Source of the DNA: an uncultured Poribacteria bacterium
Lineage (GTDB): Bacteria > Poribacteria > WGA-4E > WGA-3G
NCBI GenBank assembly: GCA_958295855.1
Contig: OY282383.1
Location: 1,468,481 to 1,532,480 of the forward strand
Direction of reading: 5' to 3'
DNA: 64,000 nt
The notes under the pieces: model-generated
Databases searched by the model: none
What the model saw: the letters and a program-made list of their open reading frames with translations, nothing else
Told to the model about the DNA's origin: nothing
In this document: piece by piece, positions 1-8,050 of the stretch
Numbering within the stretch: the first letter of the stretch is position 1
Layout: the number at the start of each line of letters is the position of its first letter
Position numbers and translations under genes: made by a program

Positions 1-1
1 G

Positions 2-91
2 GGGCTGAATGAAATGTACAAGCATTATCGTTCTACTTTTAAACTGGATCGCTTTCTGATACGTGGTGCCGGTTTGGTCTCCGTGGGGTGA
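2..91 (+). CDS. Possible C-terminal end of an unidentified ORF
   Basis: The frame is open from the window edge for 29 codons (ending FLIRGAGLVSVG) and stops with TGA at 89-91. Too little is present to name a family, and it could be chance. The neighbouring frame holds a 36-codon stretch from ATG 115 that also looks unremarkable. Partial at its 5' side. Confidence 0.2.
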   Translation, partial: GLNEMYKHYRSTFKLDRFLIRGAGLVSVG

Positions 92-499
92 CGAACACCT
101 CTATGCCCAGTAGGATGGAAACAATCACGAGCAAATCTTCAAAATCGCTTTGGGTAGGGCAGCCGGAACAACTCACCCATTGGGGAAAAGTGAAAAAGCT
201 GCGGGTTTCAAATGAAAAATAAGCGTCTCAATGAAATCTGTGAATTCCATTACGCTAAAGAAGGCCCTATGATAATTGGAAAATTTATTGCTGCTTTGCA
301 TTTTTTTTCAAAAAAAACTTGACAATGTTTGTAAAATATGAGAAACTATTAAGTGAGGCTGAATTAACCTTTCTATAGCGAAACTTGCAAGCCAATATTG
401 TGCAGTGGCGAAGCTTGCAATGCCAAATTGTGCTATTAAAGCAAATGTGGCATTGCTTTACATTATTAAGATGTGTAGAGACAAAATAGATTAGAAACA
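92..499. other. Intergenic region upstream of nuoA, repeat-bearing
   Basis: No convincing gene is seen. The stretch holds two copies of a GCGAAGCTTGCAAGCC-type repeat (378-403 and 408-433), which recur elsewhere in the window. It also has an inverted repeat GCAATGCCA (417-425) / TGGCATTGC (448-456) about 45 bp before the nuoA start, and an AT-rich promoter-like stretch with TTGACA at 319-324. The leader may be structured, but its function is not visible from sequence. Confidence 0.5.
319..349 (+). promoter_or_regulatory. Weak putative promoter for the nuo operon
   Basis: A perfect TTGACA (319-324) is followed 19 bp later by AACTAT (344-349), within AT-rich DNA about 150 bp before nuoA. The spacing is longer than the optimal 17 and the -10 match is weak, so this is only a candidate. 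Confidence 0.3.
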
Positions 500-868
500 A
501 TGTTAATAGATTATCTTCCGATCTTGTTGTTAGGGCTCTTTGCAGTCCTCTTTGCGGGTATTAATCTCGCCCTGACCCATATTCTTGGACCCAAACGGCC
601 GACGCGTGCCAAACTTTCTGTTTACGAGTCGGGCGTGCAACCGGTCGGCGATGCAAGGCAACGGTTTACCATCCGATTCGACCTCATCGCGATGCTCTTT
701 ATCATCTTTGATATTGAGGTAGTCTTCCTCTACCCGTGGGCCGTGGTCTTCAGGAAATTCTCTGAAACGAGTGGTTTGTTTATTTTAGTGGAGATGCTGG
801 TGTTTATCGGCATTCTTTTTCTGGGTTATATCTACGCTTGGAAGAAAGGAGGCTTAACATGGGATTAG
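500..868 (+). CDS. nuoA: NADH-quinone oxidoreductase subunit A
   Basis: NuoA is a small membrane subunit of proton-pumping complex I, at the junction of the membrane arm and the peripheral arm. The 122-aa protein has the family's usual length and three hydrophobic segments (about residues 5-30, 60-85 and 90-115). The conserved YESGVQP and [26 protein letters not shown] stretches of the first cytoplasmic loop and second helix are recognisable. It opens the nuo cluster, and its last codons contain the AGGAGG ribosome site of nuoB, which overlaps it by 10 bp, so translation is probably coupled. Confidence 0.95.
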   Translation: MLIDYLPILLLGLFAVLFAGINLALTHILGPKRPTRAKLSVYESGVQPVGDARQRFTIRFDLIAMLFIIFDIEVVFLYPWAVVFRKFSETSGLFILVEMLVFIGILFLGYIYAWKKGGLTWD

Positions 869-1383
869 CCAAAACCCATATTCAAAGTGGCCAAGGTGCC
901 GCGCAAACGGATGGAAACATCATCACGACGACTATTGATAAAGTCGTCAATTGGGGCCGCAAGAATTCGCTGTGGCCCATGCCGTTCGGTACCGCCTGCT
1001 GCGCGATAGAGATGATGGCGACCTTGGCTTCCAAATTCGACCTGTCTCGCTTCGGCTCTGAGGCAATCCGGTTTTCGCCGCGCCAATCCGATCTACTCAT
1101 CGTTTCAGGCAGAATTTCCATCAAGATGATGCCTGTCCTGAAACGCATCTATGACCAGATGCCGGATCCGAAGTGGGTGATTTCAATGGGCGCGTGTGCC
1201 TCTTGTGGCGGCGTGTTTGATACGTATACCCTCATTCAAGGTGTTGACCAATTCATCCCGGTGGATGTCTACATCCCCGGATGCCCACCTCGCCCTGAAG
1301 ATCTTATCGACGCGGTGATGCAAGTGCAGCAGAAAATCGCGAGTGGTGCCGCGCCTAAAGGAATAGAGGTTGCTTATGAATGA
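859..1383 (+). CDS. nuoB: NADH-quinone oxidoreductase subunit B
   Basis: NuoB carries the terminal [4Fe-4S] cluster N2, which passes electrons to quinone. The 174-aa protein shows the cluster ligands: adjacent Cys47-Cys48 ([10 protein letters not shown]), Cys113 and Cys116 (GACASCGG) and Cys142 (PGCPPRPE). A longer frame begins at TTG 838. ATG 859 is preferred because AAGGAGG at 846-852 precedes it by 6 bp. The 3' end overlaps nuoC as ATGAATGA. Confidence 0.96.
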   Translation: MGLAKTHIQSGQGAAQTDGNIITTTIDKVVNWGRKNSLWPMPFGTACCAIEMMATLASKFDLSRFGSEAIRFSPRQSDLLIVSGRISIKMMPVLKRIYDQMPDPKWVISMGACASCGGVFDTYTLIQGVDQFIPVDVYIPGCPPRPEDLIDAVMQVQQKIASGAAPKGIEVAYE

Positions 1384-1924
1384 AGAGAAAGGTATAGCCG
1401 AACAGGCATCGCCGCTTGTCCTTGAAAAGTTAGCGGCACATCACTCCGAAGCACTTTTAGCGCAGCGCGAAACGCGCGGCAGGGTTGGCGTTGTGGTACG
1501 AAAAGAGCAGGCTTACGCGGTTTTAGAATACCTGAAAACAGATCCTGAACTTGCCTATACCTACCTTGTTGATGTCACAGCGGTAGACAATTCGCAGATG
1601 GAATCGGAATTGATGCAGTTTGACTACGCGAGATTCATGGTAGTTTATCAGCTCTATTCGTATCAGGGGCAGTGTCGTGTTCAGGTGAAGGTGCCTGTAC
1701 ATGAAAATGACCTGAGCGTCCCATCTGTCACCGGATTGTGGCGAGGTGCGAACTGGCTGGAGCGTGAGACGTACGACATGTTCGGCATCAATTTCGAGGG
1801 GCATCCAGAACTACGCCGGATTTTAATGCCGGACGATTTTGAGGGTTACCCGCTCCGGAAGGATTATCCGCTCCGTGGACGTGGCGAACGTGAAAGTTTT
1901 AATTTTGAAAAGCAGAATGTGTAG
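1376..1924 (+). CDS. nuoC: NADH-quinone oxidoreductase subunit C (30 kDa)
   Basis: NuoC is a peripheral-arm subunit without cofactors that packs against NuoD and NuoB. The 182-aa protein shows the family signature near its end: [33 protein letters not shown], then [11 protein letters not shown]. The in-frame TTG at 1370 is possible, but ATG 1376 overlaps the nuoB stop, which is typical of coupled translation here. NuoC is separate from NuoD, unlike the NuoCD fusion of E. coli. Confidence 0.94.
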   Translation: MNEEKGIAEQASPLVLEKLAAHHSEALLAQRETRGRVGVVVRKEQAYAVLEYLKTDPELAYTYLVDVTAVDNSQMESELMQFDYARFMVVYQLYSYQGQCRVQVKVPVHENDLSVPSVTGLWRGANWLERETYDMFGINFEGHPELRRILMPDDFEGYPLRKDYPLRGRGERESFNFEKQNV

Positions 1925-1993
1925 AATAAAGGAATGCAACACGCATCTTTGATGCGTGTTCTATTAGTTCAGTTAATTGACAAGGAGTATCCT

Positions 1994-3190
1994 ATGCAAG
2001 GTGGGCTGGAACGGGCGACAGGCGAGAAAATGGTTCTCAACTTCGGTCCGCAACATCCGGCGACACACGGCACGCTTCGGATTGTGTTAGAATTGGATGG
2101 CGAATCCATTTTGAAGGCGACACCACACCTCGGCTACCTGCATACCGGGTTTGAGAAGTTGGGTGAACATTTGGATTACAACCAGTTCATCGTTGTCACG
2201 GATAGAATGAACTATCTGTCGCCGCTATCAAACAATTTCGGGTATGTACTCGCAGTGGAGCAGCTGCTTGGCATTGAGGTGCCGAAACGGTGTCAATATA
2301 TCCGTATTTTGATGGCTGAGCTGTCGCGGCTCGCTGACCATCTGTTGTGGTTGGGGACTGCAGCATTGGACTTGGGGGCATTTTCAGTCTTCCTCTATAG
2401 CTTCCGCGAACGTGAGAAACTGTATAGCATCTTTGAAAAGACGACCGGAGCGCGGTTGACAACGAGTTACACGCGCGTCGGTGGAGTCTTCCGAGACCTC
2501 TATGATGGGTTTGAAACGGATGCGCGTGACTTCATCAGCAATTTCCCGAAGGCGTTGAAGGAAACGCACACGTTGTTGACGAAGAACCGAATTTGGATGG
2601 ATCGGACAAAAGGCGTTGGCCCCATATCAGCAGATGAGGCGATTAACTATGGGTTGACCGGGCCGTGTCTCCGAGCGGCCGGGGTTGCCCATGACCTCCG
2701 CAAGGCTGAACCCTACTCCGCTTACGATGAATTAACGTTTGATGTGCCAGTGGGTAGCAACGGTGATGCTTATGACCGGTATTTGGTGCGGATGGAGGAG
2801 ATGATGCAGAGTTGTCGTCTCGTTACACAGGCACTGGATAATCTACCTGATGGGCCGGTCAACGTTGAAGACAACAAAATTACGATGCCACACAAGTCAG
2901 ATGCTTATGGGCATATTGAGGGGCTGATCCACCACTTTAAGATTGTTATGGATGGGCATGGCGTGCAGCCGCCCAAGGGCGATCATTATTGTGCAACCGA
3001 ATCACCGAACGGCGAATTGGGGTTCTACATTGTGAGCGATGGAAGCGGAACCGGCTATAGAATCCGTATCCGGCCGCCGAGTTTCTTGAACTTCCAAGCG
3101 TTGCCGCACATGTTGGAGGGTGGTATGGTTTCGGACACGGTAGCTGTCTTGGGCAGTTTGAACGTGATTGCGGGAGAATTGGACCGGTAA
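1994..3190 (+). CDS. nuoD: NADH-quinone oxidoreductase subunit D (49 kDa)
   Basis: NuoD forms the quinone-binding pocket with NuoB and is related to the large subunit of [NiFe] hydrogenases. The 398-aa protein begins with the diagnostic NFGPQHPATHG. It also has HTGFEKL, DRMNYLSPLSNN and the C-terminal SFLNFQALPHMLEGG and DTVAVLGSLNVIAGELDR stretches. The frame is open from 1934, but ATG 1994 has AAGGAG 7 bp upstream and gives the normal N-terminus. Length is typical. Confidence 0.95.
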   Translation: MQGGLERATGEKMVLNFGPQHPATHGTLRIVLELDGESILKATPHLGYLHTGFEKLGEHLDYNQFIVVTDRMNYLSPLSNNFGYVLAVEQLLGIEVPKRCQYIRILMAELSRLADHLLWLGTAALDLGAFSVFLYSFREREKLYSIFEKTTGARLTTSYTRVGGVFRDLYDGFETDARDFISNFPKALKETHTLLTKNRIWMDRTKGVGPISADEAINYGLTGPCLRAAGVAHDLRKAEPYSAYDELTFDVPVGSNGDAYDRYLVRMEEMMQSCRLVTQALDNLPDGPVNVEDNKITMPHKSDAYGHIEGLIHHFKIVMDGHGVQPPKGDHYCATESPNGELGFYIVSDGSGTGYRIRIRPPSFLNFQALPHMLEGGMVSDTVAVLGSLNVIAGELDR

Positions 3191-3263
3191 AATTGGCATA
3201 AAGCCTACCACCGGTTTTCAGTCTATCTCCCCAAAAATCCAACGGAACGCCTCTGTTTTGAGG

Positions 3264-3292
3264 TTGACGTTTTTTGTGATTTTTTGTAAAAT
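3264..3292 (+). promoter_or_regulatory. Internal promoter upstream of the VOC gene
   Basis: TTGACG (3264-3269), a 17-bp T-rich spacer and TAAAAT (3287-3292) lie 27 bp before the ATG at 3319. The fit to the sigma-70 consensus is good. It suggests that the VOC gene, and possibly nuoE onward, is also transcribed independently of nuoABCD. Confidence 0.55.
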
Positions 3293-3318
3293 TTCGACAA
3301 CACCAGGGGAAAAGTTCC

Positions 3319-3660
3319 ATGAATTTGGGAAGCATCATACTTTTTGTCAAAAACATGAAGGCTGTAACCGCGTTTTACAGAGATGTTGTCGGATTGAGCC
3401 CGGACAAAGAACAGCCGTTCCCGGAACACCGCTTTTTTCGCTTTAATACCGGTGATTGCAAATTGTGTCTCCATAGCGCAAGTAAGCCGAATGGAGGGAG
3501 ACAAAAGATCGGCTTTCACGTTGAGAGTGTCAATGCTGTTCATCAGGAACTGAAAGCGAAGGGGTTACAATTGCGAAAACTGGAGAACGAAAACGGGCTC
3601 GCGTGTTTCGATATTTTAGACCCGGAAGGTAACCGTATTCAGTTTTGGGGCGACTACTAA
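3319..3660 (+). CDS. VOC-fold (glyoxalase/bleomycin resistance-like) protein
   Basis: A 113-aa single VOC module. It opens with the LGSIILFVKNMKAVTAFYRDVVGLS pattern of the first beta-alpha-beta unit and ends with FDILDPEGNRIQFWGDY, the usual final strand carrying a metal-ligand-type Glu or Gln. Such proteins act as metal-dependent lyases, dioxygenases or binding proteins; the substrate cannot be read from the sequence. It sits between nuoD and nuoE behind its own promoter-like sequence, so it is probably an insertion into the nuo cluster rather than a complex I component. Confidence 0.8.
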   Translation: MNLGSIILFVKNMKAVTAFYRDVVGLSPDKEQPFPEHRFFRFNTGDCKLCLHSASKPNGGRQKIGFHVESVNAVHQELKAKGLQLRKLENENGLACFDILDPEGNRIQFWGDY

Positions 3661-3914
3661 CGTTCTATCTTGTTTCGACGTTTTACGTGTTAGGTTTCTA
3701 CCCCTTTTCGCGCAGAATTCACAATGCATCTTGTTGCTGCCTTGCTTGAAACTTTTAGGGCGGTCGCAGCAACACAAAATGCTACAGTTGCTGTCTCAAG
3801 ATGTTCACCACTATTTTCAATAGTGGGAAACTTTTCGCACAAATCGTACTTCTAAAGCACTAGGGTATAACCCCCGTAAAGCGGGGGTGCTTGCCACCTT
3901 GAAGGAAAATATAG
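3661..3914. other. Spacer with hairpins between VOC gene and nuoE
   Basis: No gene is seen. It contains a hairpin CCACTATT (3808-3815) / AATAGTGG (3819-3826) and a REP-like palindrome ACCCCCG-TAAAG-CGGGGGT at 3870-3888. Either could act as a transcript end or processing site, but no clear T-tract follows. Confidence 0.5.
3870..3888. repeat. REP-like palindrome R1, copy 1
   Basis: Seven-bp stem ACCCCCG/CGGGGGT with loop TAAAG. It is one of seven related palindromes in the window (6001, 6233, 9823, 12352, 13076, 34588). Most are flanked by GGTATA on one side and ATACC or similar on the other. Confidence 0.75.
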
Positions 3915-4436
3915 ATGTCAGATGAAATCATCCAAATCGAAACACCTTTTCAGTTTACGGAAGAAAACCGACTCGAATTCGATAAACTGATGGGTCGGTA
4001 CCCCGTTAAAGAAGCGGCAATGCTTCCCACCCTTCACCTTGCTCAAAAGCAGGAAGGTTATATTAGCCCCGCTGTCATGCGTTATGTCGCAGAACTCCTT
4101 GAAGTCTCACTCATGAAGGTAAAAGATGTCGTGACGTTCTATCCGATGTTCTTTGAGGAACCCGTGGGGCAATACGTCATCCGAGTGTGCCATACCCTTC
4201 CGTGTGCCTTGCGAGATTGTAAAGTGGTTCTTGAGCATCTTAAGACAAAACTCAACACGGATGTCGCTGCGGAAACAGATCTTGCCAAAGGCACCACTTC
4301 TGATGGGAGGTTTACCCTGATGAAGGTCGAATGCCTTGCCTCTTGTGATGTCGCGCCTGTCATAATGATCAATGATGATTTGCATAGAAATTTGACCCCG
4401 GAAAAAGTGGATGAAATCCTAGATAATTTGGAATAA
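3915..4436 (+). CDS. nuoE: NADH-quinone oxidoreductase subunit E (24 kDa)
   Basis: NuoE binds the [2Fe-2S] cluster N1a in the NADH-dehydrogenase tip of complex I. The 173-aa protein has the ligand pattern Cys92-x4-Cys97 (CHTLPC) and Cys140-x3-Cys144 (CLASC) in a thioredoxin-like C-terminal domain, after an N-terminal helical part (residues 10-70). GAAGGAAA lies just before the ATG. It is followed 16 bp later by nuoF. Confidence 0.95.
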   Translation: MSDEIIQIETPFQFTEENRLEFDKLMGRYPVKEAAMLPTLHLAQKQEGYISPAVMRYVAELLEVSLMKVKDVVTFYPMFFEEPVGQYVIRVCHTLPCALRDCKVVLEHLKTKLNTDVAAETDLAKGTTSDGRFTLMKVECLASCDVAPVIMINDDLHRNLTPEKVDEILDNLE

Positions 4437-4452
4437 GCGTAGGAGACGGTTT

Positions 4453-5922
4453 ATGGTTCAAGAAAGACGAATTCTCTATGAACACCTAGATGTCCCAGAT
4501 ATAAACACGTTTGATGTCTTTCGCCAATACGACGGCTACAAACGGTTTGAAAAAGCAATCAACGAATACCAACCGGACGATATCTCCAAAATGGTGATGG
4601 ATTCCGGATTGAAAGGCAGAGGTGGTGCAGGCTTTTCAACAGGTTTGAAATGGAGCTTCGTCCCCAAGGATATTAAACCGTGTTACCTTTGTTGCAACGC
4701 TGACGAAAGCGAGCCAGGAACGTTTAGCAACCGTTACGTCTTGGAAAGGAATCCACACCTACTGATTGAAGGCATCCTAATCTGTTGCTATGCAATGGGC
4801 ATTGAGACAACTTATGTCTACATTCGTGGTGAATTTACGCTCGGAAAAAAGATGTTGGATGCCGCTATTGCGGAGGCTTCCGCGAAAGGTTACCTCGGTA
4901 AAAACATCCTTGGCACGGGCCTGGATGTTGACATCTATACGCATCCGGGAGCGGGTGCCTATATCTGCGGGGAAGAGACGGGACTGATTGAATCGCTTGA
5001 AGGCAAGCGCGGACAACCGCGAAATAAACCGCCGTTCCCTGCTGTTGAAGGTGTGTTCAAGAAACCGACGGTGGTGCAGAATGTGGAGACGTTGTGCAAT
5101 TTGCCGTTCATTGTTGGCAATGGCGTTGAATGGTACACGCAGATGGGACCAACGTATGGGGATGCACGGTTTGATCCACCGAAACCGGATCCAAATACGG
5201 GGACGAAACTCTATTGTATCAGTGGCGATGTCAACAAACCGGGCGTTTATGAGCTAGATCTCGGGTTGACCTGTACAGAGCTGATTGAGGTGGCCGGCGG
5301 TTTACGGGGGGAAGAAGTCAAAGCGGTGATTCCGGGTGGCAGTTCAGCACCAATTCTGACGCATTATGAATTGGACACGCGTCTCGATTTTACGTCCCTG
5401 ACGCTCGCGAAATCGATGCTCGGTTCCGGCGGCATCATTGTGATGAACGAGACCCGGAATATCGTCGATTGCCTGCTCAATATCATGAAGTTCTACGCGC
5501 ATGAATCGTGTGGGCAGTGCACACCGTGCCGTTGGGGCACGCCGTGGGTGCGCGATATTGTGCAACGGATTGCCGACGGAAAGGGACGACAAAGTACTAT
5601 CACGCGGCCGAAGTTTGGAATCGCAGAAAATGGCAGATGGGGCGATACTGGCGAAACCGAGGAGATTTACGAAGACTTGGACTTGCTGGAGAGTGTCGCT
5701 AACAACATTGCGAATGTGGATACGATGACGTGGAATACTATCTGTGTCTTTGGGATTGCGGTTTCGTGGCCCGCTGTCAGCTATATGCGCAAGTTCCGCC
5801 CCGAATTTGAAGCGTGTATCCGAGAGGGAAAACTGGTGACGCTCTCTGTTGCGGAAGCTACGATGAAACCCGAGGAAAATTACGCATACCAACAGCGGAT
5901 TATTCCAAGAGAGATGGAGTAA
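4453..5922 (+). CDS. nuoF: NADH-quinone oxidoreductase subunit F (51 kDa)
   Basis: NuoF oxidises NADH, holding FMN and [4Fe-4S] cluster N3. Visible motifs are GRGGAGF (residues 55-61, nucleotide/FMN loop), CNADESEPGTF, the GAGAYICGEETGLIESLEG FMN site and the N3 ligands ESCGQCTPCRWG, with a fourth Cys in NTICVFG. At 489 aa it is longer than many NuoF proteins. About 30 extra charged residues (KGRQSTITRPKFGIAENGRW onward) lie between the CxxCxxC motif and the last ligand, a lineage-specific loop seen here but not explained. Confidence 0.95.
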   Translation: MVQERRILYEHLDVPDINTFDVFRQYDGYKRFEKAINEYQPDDISKMVMDSGLKGRGGAGFSTGLKWSFVPKDIKPCYLCCNADESEPGTFSNRYVLERNPHLLIEGILICCYAMGIETTYVYIRGEFTLGKKMLDAAIAEASAKGYLGKNILGTGLDVDIYTHPGAGAYICGEETGLIESLEGKRGQPRNKPPFPAVEGVFKKPTVVQNVETLCNLPFIVGNGVEWYTQMGPTYGDARFDPPKPDPNTGTKLYCISGDVNKPGVYELDLGLTCTELIEVAGGLRGEEVKAVIPGGSSAPILTHYELDTRLDFTSLTLAKSMLGSGGIIVMNETRNIVDCLLNIMKFYAHESCGQCTPCRWGTPWVRDIVQRIADGKGRQSTITRPKFGIAENGRWGDTGETEEIYEDLDLLESVANNIANVDTMTWNTICVFGIAVSWPAVSYMRKFRPEFEACIREGKLVTLSVAEATMKPEENYAYQQRIIPREME

Positions 5923-5965
5923 CCTTGTGAATTGTAACCCCCGTGTTCACAAAGCCCTTTTTGGC

Positions 5966-6039
5966 GAATGCACGTCGCATTTGGGCGCAGTGGTATATTA
6001 CCCCTGCAAAGCAGGGGCTGATACCCTTACGCCGCAAAG
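5966..6039 (+). repeat. R3 repeat interrupted by an R1 palindrome
   Basis: The left half GCACGTCGCATTTGGGCG (ending 5987) and right half TTACGCCGCAAAG (6027-6039) match the intact R3 repeats at 14785, 58311 and 58360, where GGGCG is followed directly by a few bases and TTACGCC. The extra 39 bp (5988-6026) contains CCCCTGC-AAA-GCAGGGG (6001-6017) and is an R1 palindrome with its GGTAT/ATACC edges. Confidence 0.75.
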
Positions 6040-6058
6040 CTTGCAAGCCAAGTTGTGC
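6034..6058 (+). repeat. R5 repeat (GCTTGCAAGCC type)
   Basis: GCAAAGCTTGCAAGCC followed by AAGTTGTGC. It matches units at 378, 408, 23851 and 24264. The core AGCTTGCAAGC is partly palindromic. Confidence 0.6.
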
Positions 6059-6162
6059 GCGAAAAGCAAACAACTTTTTTATTTCTTACATGACTTGCTA
6101 TTCAAACTCAAACTTGCTATTCAAACCCAACGGAGCCCTTGGTCCAGATGAAGATCAGCTCG

Positions 6163-6296
6163 CTTCTATGCATTAATTAGCAAGAAATGCACTAGAACCA
6201 AAAAGAGACCCGATTTTGACACAAAGGCTATCACCCCGCAAAGCGGGGGTATTGCCATCTGGGAAAAATCGGAGCAGAAACTGAATTGACGAAAAC
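6163..6296 (-). repeat. R2 element (about 133 bp), copy 1
   Basis: Read on the minus strand it begins TTTTCGTCAATT and ends with TTGCTAATTAATGCATAGAA. It matches copies at 9776-9910 and 12305-12437 over their whole length, except for the central R1 palindrome (6233-6250 here), whose orientation and flanks differ between copies. No ORF inside. Confidence 0.85.
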
Positions 6297-6325
6297 TTCA
6301 TGCAGACCAATATGTGTATAGAAAG

Positions 6326-7990
6326 ATGGCATTTATTAAACTCAATGACCTCGAGGTGGAGGTCGAAGATGGAACGAATGTTGTTGAGGCGGCAAGACAG
6401 CACGGCATTGAGGTGCCTCACTACTGTTATCACCCCGGGCTGAGTCGTCCAGCGAATTGCCGGATGTGCCTTGTGGAGCCTTACGTTTTCTTCCCGCCTG
6501 CAGGGGCGATTGTCCCTGACAGGCAGCTCGCCACAGGGTGCACCACGGTGCTACGAACAGCACCGCCAGATAGGAAACTGGATGGCAAATACGACTTTAT
6601 CGTCCAAACGGATAGCCCGCGGGTGAAAAAGGCACGGGAGGATATCCTCGAATTCCTGCTCGTCCATCACCCGCTTGACTGCCCTGTCTGCGACCAGGCG
6701 GGCGAGTGCGACTTGCAAGATTTTAGTTACCGGCACGGCCACGATAAGAGTCGGTACCTGGAAGTCAAAAACGTCCCGCCGAAAAAGGACTTGGGACCGG
6801 ACGTTTTGCTCTATTCGACGCGCTGTATTGTCTGCACGCGGTGTATCCGATTCTGCGACGAGGTTTCGGGTAGTGGTGAGTTAGGCTTAATTCATCGCGG
6901 CTCTCATGACGAAATTGATATTCCGCGAAACCACGGAGGCGCACCGTTACAACTGTTAGATAACAAGCTCGCCGGAAATGTGGTTGATATTTGCCCCGTC
7001 GGCGCGCTGATTAGTAAGGATTTCTTATTTAAATCGCGGCCGTGGTTTATGAAGAAAACGAACAGTATTTGTGCAGGGTGCAGTGTTGGGTGTAATATCA
7101 CGCTAGAATATAAAGAGGATGGCGTTTATAGGCTGAAGCCGCGCTTTCACGGCGAGATTAACCAACACTGGATGTGTGACGATGGCCGGCTCGGTTATCA
7201 CTATGTGAATAGCGATGACCGGCTTCAACTTCCACTGAAACGGGTTGATGGAGAACTCACCCCAACACATTGGGCAGATGCACTGGCCTTGATTACGGAA
7301 AAGTTGTTAGGAACAGAGGCAGCGGATGTTGCTCCAGAAGATATTGTGGTTATCGGTTCTGCACAGGGCACGAATGAGGATAACTACGTCTTACAACAAT
7401 TCGCGCACGATGTGCTGAAGACAACGCAGGTCGGGCTCTTTGGACAACTGCCCGGGGAAGAACATAAATTCCCACAATTTACGATTGAAGCGGATAAGAA
7501 TCCGAATACAGCGGGCGCGCGAACAATACTCGGTGCTGCGAACGGTAACGTCGTTTTAGAGGGAGACGCGCTTTGGGAAAGGGTCGCAGGTGCCAAGGTG
7601 GTGTATCTGGTGAGCGGTGGGCCGGAACGTCCCCTTGAGGCTGCTGAAAGCGCAGCGTTGGAGAAGGTTGATTTCCTCGTCGTTCAGGACGTTTTACCCT
7701 CAGATGTTACACAGTTGGCAGATGTGGTGTTGCCGGGGACAACTTTCGCTGAGAAAGATGGTACCTTCACGAATTCAACCGGATGGGTGCAACGGATTCG
7801 CAAGACGATCGATGCGCCAGGTGAAGCACGTGTGGATTGGGAAATTACCCAACAGCTCGCGAAACAGTTAGGCGGTGAGATGAATTATCACTTTGCTGGT
7901 GAGATTGCCTTGGCAATTGCGGAGAATGTGCCAGGGTACGGTGAGGCGACGCACCAAAAAGTTGGGGATGAGGGAGTTAAGCTCACCTAA
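6326..7990 (+). CDS. nuoG: NADH-quinone oxidoreductase subunit G (75 kDa), short form
   Basis: NuoG conducts electrons through several Fe-S clusters in the peripheral arm. The N-terminus has the [2Fe-2S] ligands (HYCYHPGLSRPANCRMC), the His-Cys cluster (CPVCDQAGECDLQD) and the CIVCTRCIRFC...CPVGAL [4Fe-4S] site. The molybdopterin-fold part starts with C-x2-C-x3-C-x27-C (SICAGCSVGC...HWMCDDG), the spacing of the extra cluster N7. At 554 aa it is much shorter than the E. coli or Thermus proteins, so the molybdopterin-like part is cut down. GTG 6314 is an alternative start; ATG 6326 gives the usual MAFIKLND N-terminus. Confidence 0.9.
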   Translation: MAFIKLNDLEVEVEDGTNVVEAARQHGIEVPHYCYHPGLSRPANCRMCLVEPYVFFPPAGAIVPDRQLATGCTTVLRTAPPDRKLDGKYDFIVQTDSPRVKKAREDILEFLLVHHPLDCPVCDQAGECDLQDFSYRHGHDKSRYLEVKNVPPKKDLGPDVLLYSTRCIVCTRCIRFCDEVSGSGELGLIHRGSHDEIDIPRNHGGAPLQLLDNKLAGNVVDICPVGALISKDFLFKSRPWFMKKTNSICAGCSVGCNITLEYKEDGVYRLKPRFHGEINQHWMCDDGRLGYHYVNSDDRLQLPLKRVDGELTPTHWADALALITEKLLGTEAADVAPEDIVVIGSAQGTNEDNYVLQQFAHDVLKTTQVGLFGQLPGEEHKFPQFTIEADKNPNTAGARTILGAANGNVVLEGDALWERVAGAKVVYLVSGGPERPLEAAESAALEKVDFLVVQDVLPSDVTQLADVVLPGTTFAEKDGTFTNSTGWVQRIRKTIDAPGEARVDWEITQQLAKQLGGEMNYHFAGEIALAIAENVPGYGEATHQKVGDEGVKLT

Positions 7991-8050
7991 GCTGGTCACG
8001 GAGAACCCGTGGAGCGTGCCTACTACTTTGCATTTGTGGAAGGAGATTTT

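Larger units (their letters stand above)
5923..6325. other. Spacer nuoF-nuoG filled with nested repeats
   Basis: Almost all of this 400-bp gap is repeat DNA. An R3 element starting at 5966 is interrupted by an R1 palindrome (5988-6026), followed by an R5 GCTTGCAAGCC unit (6034-6058) and a minus-strand copy of the 133-bp R2 element (6163-6296). Short frames here have no protein-like features. Confidence 0.7.

Noticed and set aside
285..500. 71-aa minus-strand frame ahead of nuoA
   Set aside because: Biased composition from AT-rich, repeat-bearing DNA, no ribosome site, and it lies across a probable promoter.
3223..3543. 106-aa minus-strand frame over the VOC gene
   Set aside because: Mirror of a clear VOC-fold gene with its own promoter on the plus strand.
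5344..5892. 182-aa minus-strand frame inside nuoF
   Set aside because: A shadow of nuoF, which has clear family motifs on the plus strand.
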